From Lunularia cruciata (taxonomy: Eukaryota; Streptophyta; Marchantiopsida; Lunulariales; Lunulariaceae), in NCBI GenBank assembly GCA_948567375.1, contig OX419755.1, forward strand, positions 50,845,001 through 50,909,000: a stretch of 64,000 nt of DNA, given 5' to 3'. The position numbers and the translations under genes are program-made. Within the stretch, counting starts at the first letter, position 1; every line of letters begins with the position of its first letter. The notes under the pieces are model-generated. The model was given only the letters and a program-made list of their open reading frames with translations. It was not told the DNA's origin and made no database searches. Below are positions 58,951 to 64,000 of this stretch, piece by piece.

Positions 58951-59680
58951 ATGGTAAGGGTAGTTGTGACACCATTTTACATTCACATTCTTACTCAAAA
59001 CCAATACCCTACTCTGGGAAGTTTGGAGAATTATAGACAATGGTATCTTTTATTCCTAGCAAAGCAAAGAAGGATGAATGGTTTTGGATGGTTAACCACT
59101 ATAATGGACAGATCCTTGATTATTTGGCAAACCCATAACATTTTGCTTAAATTCATGGTGGTAATTGCAAAAAGCCAATTTAGAAGTGCACAACTTTTAG
59201 TTTCATGGTCACATTTTTGGTTTGTGAGAGGCAAGCATTTCCCGCTACTATGACAAGTGATAGTCTTTACAAGAAATGAGTAAGGTATATGAAATATTAC
59301 AAGGAAGCTCAAGAGTTGAAAATAAGATGATTAGAAAAGGGCTCACATAGAAAGAGTATGGCCAAGGGTGGAGAACCATAGATGACAAATTGAATGGAAT
59401 GTGTACTCATTTTGTAGAATAGGTGCCATGTTTGGGAGTTGTGCAAACATATACCACCTACTATGGTAAGTTTAGGAGATTTGAACTCCAAGTCATGCAA
59501 AGGTATAAGACATGGAACGGAGAAGTTCCAAATTTTAAAGAAACCATATTGCTTGGCTCTCAATTTCCCTCTCTTCCACATGTGGTACTTCTTGACTCAT
59601 GCTCTTTATTTGTCCTTAACACCCAAGGGATAGAAGGTTTAGCTAATTTTTACATAAAGTGCTTGGAAAATGGAGTATAA
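58951..59680 (+). pseudogene. Unrecognised coding-like sequence
   Basis: Two fairly long plus-strand frames lie close together: 58951-59253, with RRMNGFGWLTTIMDRSLIIW and SAQLLVSWSHFWFVRGKHF, and 59423-59680, with RYKTWNGEVPNFKETILLGS and SLPHVVLLDSCSLFVLN. Their composition is protein-like and less AT-rich than the flanks. I do not recognise the family. An alternative frame in the first part (KAKKDEWFWMVNHYNGQILD) looks equally protein-like, so a frame change is probable. The copia element at 59812 lies just downstream. Confidence 0.35.
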
Positions 59681-59811
59681 GAAGGCACACTAAAAGAATC
59701 AACTTTTTTGTAATAGTTTCAATAGGGGATGGATTGGAAGGAGCTTTCATCAACAAGGATAGAGAACATGACCCAAAGAGGAGAATTCATTGTTGCAAAG
59801 GAGGTATCAAG

Positions 59812-60228
59812 TGTTAGAAAATACAATCCAAAGGACCTCTCACAATAGCACATCATAAAGCCCATTAAACATAAATCAGAGGACTAATAGGAAATAACAT
59901 GGTTCACTCCTTTTCCCGGAAGCTACCTCCATGGCTGATACAGGCTCACACTAGCCTTTGAACCTTTATTTCTCATTGCACATAGATATATATAAACAAA
60001 CAGAGATAGTCCCTCAACATTGTCATCAGACTGAACTCTTGAATATTGACTTGCGGGACTTCATAAGTATTGACCACTCAAGATATCCAGTCACTTTAAT
60101 AGTTAGCCTTAGTAATGATTGAACATATCTAGACAAGTGACTGTCTCTGTCCTCACTGCATGTTTCATCAATTGAGTTTGCTTTTGCTCTTGATCAGTCA
60201 AGTCCTTGATAACAAGCCAAACATAACA
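59812..60228 (-). repeat. 3' LTR of the copia element
   Basis: 417 bp with perfect 5-bp terminal inverted repeats TGTTA (59812-59816) and TAACA (60224-60228). On the minus strand a polypurine run aaaaggtggaga directly precedes it, as usual in copia. A TATA-like tttatatata on the minus strand lies near 59985-59994. The second copy is outside the window, so the ends rest on termini and polypurine run alone. Confidence 0.8.
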
Positions 60229-60900
60229 ATCTCCACCTTTTGCTTGTATCTACCATATCACCCCAAAGAGCAACATTGAACATTGAGCAAGTTCATGCAT
60301 AACTTGAACTTCTCAACAAGAACAAGTTTAGTCAACATATCAATTGTGTTTACCTCTGTGCTAATCTTTTGCAAATTGATCTCGTTATTTTTCACAGCTT
60401 CCCTGATAAAATGATGTCTCACATCATATGCTTTGTCCTTGAATGATATACTTGATTCTTGGCCAAGTGTATAGCGCTTTGGCTATCACAAAAAAGTGTA
60501 GGCTTCGTGTTAGGGAGTACTACATCCTTGGCTAATCTTTGTAGCCATATTGCCTCTTTTGGCAACCTTAGTTGCTGCCATATATTCTGCCTATGTAGTA
60601 GAAAGAGCAATAATAGATTGGAGAGTAGACTTCCAACTTATTGCACCACCAACAAGTGTAAAAACAAATCCTATTGTAGACCTTCTCTTATCTAAGTCTC
60701 CGGAAAAATCAGAATCTACATACCCTGTAATTCCTCCTTCTTGGTCCTTCTCCAAATCAAAGGTAGTGCTAATATTTATAGTCCCTTTCAAGTAACAAAG
60801 TATCCACTTCACAACTTCCCAATGTTGTTTCCCTGGGTTTGCCTGTATCTACTCACCATACTCACAACATATGAGATGTCTGGTCTAGTGCAGACCATAA
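60229..60900 (-). pseudogene. Copia RNase H
   Basis: Reads MKWILCYLKGTINISTTF, GYVDSDFSGDLDKRRSTIGF, ISWKSTLQSIIALSTT (60812-60591), then PTLFCDSQSAIHLAKNQVYH and SRTKHMM (60610-60419). These are the DSD and DSQSAIHLAKN core words of copia RNase H. One stop follows ALSTT before the AEYMAATKVAK stretch. The polypurine run and LTR follow at 60240-60228. Confidence 0.88.
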
Positions 60901-61960
60901 CATACATTATAATCCCAATAGCACTAGCATAAGGAATATTTGACATTCATTTTCTCTCCTCCTCATTTGATGGACATTGCTCCAATGATATCCTGAAATG
61001 AATTGCTATTAGAGTGTTCATTGGTTTTGCTTTCTCCATGCCAAACCAAGCAAGTAACTTTTCCAAATATCTCTTTTGAGATATCCATAACTTTCCCTTG
61101 CTCCTGTCCTAGTGGATTTCAATCCCAAGCACCCTCTTTGAAGAACCCAAGTTCTTCATATCAAACTCCTTACCAAGTTGTGCTTTCAATTTCTCCACCT
61201 CAACCATATCCTCTGCAACAATCAGCATATCATCCACATATAGTACCAAGATGATTAAATCAAATACTCTAGGTCCATGTAGCTTCTTGAGGTATACACA
61301 ACAATCTGATTCACTTCTGTTATATCCATGCTTCAACATGAAAGCATAATTTCATGTACTAAAGTCTTGGACTTTGCTTTAGTCCATATAAAGACTTTAG
61401 TAACCTGCAAACCATGTTCTTGTTCCTTGGTACCACACAACCTGTAGGTTGATGTATGTAAACCTCCTCCTCCAATTCTCCATGTAAAAAAGCAATTGTA
61501 ACATCTAGTTTCTCCAAGTCCAATTTATGAATGGAACTATTGCCAATAGTGCACAAATTGAAGAGATATTTACAACTAGTGAAAAAGTCTCATTGAAGTC
61601 AATACCTTCTTTTGACTTTAACCCTTTTGCTACAAGCCTTGCTTTGTATCAATCTCCACCTTATTTTGGAAGTCCTTCCTTTGTCCGGAATATCCATCTG
61701 CAACCAATTGCCTTCTTTCCCATAAGCAAATTTTCAAGTCTCCAAGTTTGGTTTTTGGCCAAAGGCCAAATTTCCTCCTCCACTGCAGAAAGCCACTTTT
61801 GACACTCTTGATCTTGCATTGCCTCTTCATATGAAGAAGGCTCACCATTATCCATAAGAAGAGCATAAGCTACAAATGAATCATCAAGTCTCTTTTGAGG
61901 CCTTCTATCCCTATTTGGATACCTATGTTCATGAATCACTTTTGGACTTTTCTCTAATGG
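60901..61960 (-). pseudogene. Copia reverse transcriptase
   Basis: MQDQECQKWLSAVEEEIWPL and NQTWRLENLLMGKKAIGCRW (61939-61661) open the RT. Then [20 protein letters not shown] (61556-61359) carries the motif A Asp, and LIILVLYVDDMLIVAEDMV (61339-61109) carries the intact YVDD catalytic pair, followed by DMKNLGSSKRVLGIEI. Frames change near 61660 and 61350, and stops separate blocks. RT copies the element RNA in cytoplasmic particles. This copy is broken but its catalytic words survive. Confidence 0.9.
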
Positions 61961-62796
61961 TTCACTTGGTAGATCTACAAGAGCTTAAATGTCTATATTT
62001 CCAAGATCCAATATCTATCTTAACAAAATCTGACTAAATTTGTTTTTTCTTTCTTTTTCTATAGTAATAGTCTTCATTTTACTAGTCTCATCAAAAACTA
62101 CATCCTTACTCACAACAAGACAACATCTTTCTGGATCCCATAATCTATATCCCTTTGTATCCTTCTCATATCCCAAGAATATACATTTTCTAGATTTGGG
62201 ATCTAACTTTGTCCTTTGTTCTTGTTGAATATGAACATAAGCTATGCATCCAAACACTCTAAGTGAAGAGTAATCAATATGCCAATCTGTTCATTTTTCC
62301 ATTGGTGTCTTACACTCAATAACAATAGAGGGAGAAATGTTTATCAAATGACAAGCTGTATTTATAGCTTCTACCCAAAAACTCTTCTCCAATTTGGCAT
62401 TGCTTAACATACTTTCTTGCTTTCTCCAAGAGTGTACAATTTATTTTCTATACCACATGATTTTGTTGAGGAGTACCCAGTATGGTAAAGTGATTAATTA
62501 TCCTTTCACTCTTACGATATCTATCAAACTCTCCTGATTCTATTCTCCACCATTATTAGATCTCAAACACTTCACTTTCCTTCCAATTTGTTTCTCCATC
62601 ATCACCTTCCATTGTTTAAAGATAGAGAAGACCTCTGATTTTTGCTTCATGGTGTAGACCTATACTCTCCTAGAGTAATCATCAACCAAAGATACAAATA
62701 TAATGCTCCAGATTTGAAGCTATAGGCCCAAACATCAAAATGTAAATAGTCTACAATTCCCTTTGTGAAATGAACTCTTGTGGAAAAGATTACCCT
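61961..62796 (-). pseudogene. Copia integrase core and C-terminal part
   Basis: The C-terminal block is well kept: LRVFGCIAYVHIQQEQRTKL, DPKSRKCIFLGYEKDTKGYR, LWDPERCCLVVSKDVVFDE (62257-62050). Upstream, KVKCLRSNNGGE (about 62580-62540) and VEAINTACHLINISPSI (about 62390) mark the core, with stops and shifts between. The KCLRSNNGGEF word normally reads LRSDNGGEF, so the second catalytic Asp appears as Asn. Confidence 0.8.
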
Positions 62797-63096
62797 CTAT
62801 TTCTTTCCTATTACACAATGATCACAACATTTTAACTTAAAACTTTTAAGACCCTTCAGAAGTTGTTGCTTGGACAATTCACTTAAACTCCTTTTACTCA
62901 TATGATCCAAACTTAGGTGCCATAACTGAGTAAGGTCTTTGGGATCTTCATTTTCAGAAATAGTACTTTCTGCTCCTTGATTAATGGTCTCTCCAACAAG
63001 CTCATAAAGATTTACTATCTTCTTGCTCTTCATTACAACCAATGCTCCTTTTGATACCTTGAGTGTTTCCATTTTCTGCTCCTCACCTCCAACCAT
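62797..63096 (-). pseudogene. Copia gag-pre-integrase domain with zinc-binding residues
   Basis: Reads LTQLWHLSLDHMSKRSLSEL, SKQQLLKGLKSFKLKCCDHC, VIGKK. The H..H..CDHC pattern is the integrase zinc domain; canonical LGHMS is LDHMS here. It overlaps the frame above by 14 bases (63083-63096), so a frame change lies there. Confidence 0.85.
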
Positions 63097-63595
63097 TTGA
63101 GTCCAAAGTGCCTAGTGATATCAAATTATTCCTCAACTCAGGAACATGCCTCACATCAGCAAGAGTCCTCACAATAACATCAAAAATCTTAATGCATATT
63201 GTAGCAGTGCCAATAGATTGACAAGCCATGTTGTTCCCCATTATTAAAGATCCTTCATTGAATGGTTTGTACTCATGAAACCAATCCTTATTTGGACACA
63301 TATGTGAAGAGAAACTTGAGTCCAATATCCATGGCTCTTCAAATTTTTCTTTGTCTTGGGTAACATATAGAACATCATCCACAACACCAGATGACTTAAA
63401 AATACTTGCTTGATCTGAAAGTTGACCTTTATCCTTGTTGGCTTCAAGCCTCTTGTTGTTACAATCCTTCTTGAAATGTCCAACCTTCCCACAAATCCAG
63501 CACTTGCCTTTGAAACCTCCAATTCTAGACTTGGATCTTGATTTACTCTTGATCTGATCTCTCTCTCTCTCTTGTCCTTCCTTTGATAAATACAA
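63083..63595 (-). pseudogene. Copia zinc knuckle and aspartic protease
   Basis: The longest open frame of this element (170 codons). A Lys/Arg/Ser-rich segment leads to CWICGKVGHFKKDC, a perfect C-x2-C-x4-H-x4-C zinc knuckle. A linker then precedes the protease: EEPWILDSSFSSHMCPNKDW, LIMGNNMACQSIGTATICIK, LADVRHVPELRNNLISLGTL. The active site normally reads DSGCS; Gly is Ser here, so catalysis is doubtful despite the open frame. Confidence 0.88.
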
Positions 63596-63599
63596 CCTT

Positions 63600-64000
63600 T
63601 AAATTTGTCTTTTCATCGTTGGGACTTTTTTGCATCTCATTGGAAAGTAATGCTAAAGTGACCTTGTCAAAGTTTATTCTCATCCTTCCCATATAGAAGA
63701 TTTGTGACCAGATGCTCATATGATGGAGAAAGTGAAGTCAATAATAGCAATGCCTTATCTTCCTCTTCTAACTTAACCTCTATGCTCATCAACTCACAAA
63801 TGATTTTGTTGAAAGCATTGAGGTGCTTCATAAAACTCTGGCCTTCCTTCATCCGCAACATATATAACTTTTGTTTAAGAAACAATCTATTTGTCAATGA
63901 CTTGGTCATATAAAGATTCTCCAGTTTGGCCCATATTTTTGGTGCAAATTCCTCATTCATAACATTGTATAGCACTTCATCAGCAAGGTTCAACCAAATA
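63600..64000 (-). pseudogene. Copia gag (UBN2-type), cut by the right edge
   Basis: Reads MNLADEVLYNVMNEEFAPKI, WAKLENLYMTKSLTNRLFLK, LYMLRMKEGQSFMKHLNAFN and LTSLSPSYEHLVTNLLYGKD (63993-63667), the capsid core of TNT1-like gag. The N-terminal part lies beyond the window. A frame change at about 63600 separates it from the zinc knuckle frame. Confidence 0.88.

Larger units (their letters stand above)
59812..64000 (-). mobile_element. Ty1/copia element (TNT1-like), 5' end outside the window
   Basis: The 3' LTR (59812-60228) is followed by minus-strand RNase H, RT, integrase, gag-pre-integrase, protease and gag, in the order (integrase before RT in the coding direction) that defines Ty1/copia. 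Wording (LWHLSLDHMSKRSLSELSKQ, WILDSSFSSHMCPN) fits the TNT1/Tork group. Gag is cut by the right edge, so the 5' LTR, primer site and the other target duplication copy are not visible. The left flank is tcaag (59807-59811). It is less decayed than the gypsy elements. Confidence 0.9.

Overview
This window looks like nuclear DNA of a land plant with a large, repeat-dense, AT-rich genome. Nothing in it looks like an intact host gene with exons. What can be recognised is layered transposon wreckage: chromodomain Ty3/gypsy elements, a second and a third Ty3/gypsy type, a TNT1-like Ty1/copia element, a LINE-like reverse transcriptase gene of a type known from plants, and a pogo/Tigger-like DNA transposase. 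The species cannot be fixed from this sequence; a conifer, fern or other large-genome plant is a guess. Nearly every coding unit has stops and frame changes, so calls rest on domain order, motifs and paired terminal repeats, not on open frames.

Layout. 1-1177 and 8768-9236 are unrecognised broken coding-like DNA on the minus strand, split by element E (1183-8767, minus), a Ty3/gypsy element with about 0.65-0.69 kb LTRs. E has itself taken in a solo LTR of family 1 (3438-3844) and an inverted LTR of its own family (about 4354-5036), and has lost its whole RT domain. 9237-11179 is a chimera of a third gypsy RT fragment and the 3' end of a family 1 element. 11180-14825 is unassigned. Element C (14826-20219, minus) is an old family 1 copy. 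20220-28500 is AT-rich DNA with short tandem repeats. 28500-35272 is visibly less AT-rich, shows no transposon signature, and ends at a 56-bp near-perfect palindrome.

36310-49258 is the most informative part. A LINE-like RT gene on the plus strand lies in three pieces (36310-37332, 41683-42522, 48065-49258). Two family 1 elements interrupt it: A (37333-41677, minus, perfect TTAGG target duplication) and B (42523-48064, plus). 49259-54300 is AT-rich with a 39-bp tandem repeat. 54300-55560 is a broken pogo-like transposase whose three catalytic Asp are still readable. 58951-59680 holds unrecognised coding-like DNA. 59812 to the right edge is a copia element on the minus strand, with its 3' LTR inside the window and its 5' end outside.

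Family 1 elements (A, B, C, fragment D and the solo LTR) share a roughly 330-430 bp LTR (TGTAACAATATGG to GTCTTTTACA), a tRNA-iMet-type primer site, and gag-PR-RT-RH-IN-chromodomain order. The best candidate for new biology is in these LTRs: several copies carry perfect runs of three or four alternating GAA/TTC units (heat shock elements) about 140-150 bp upstream of a TATA box, as in known heat-activated plant retrotransposons.
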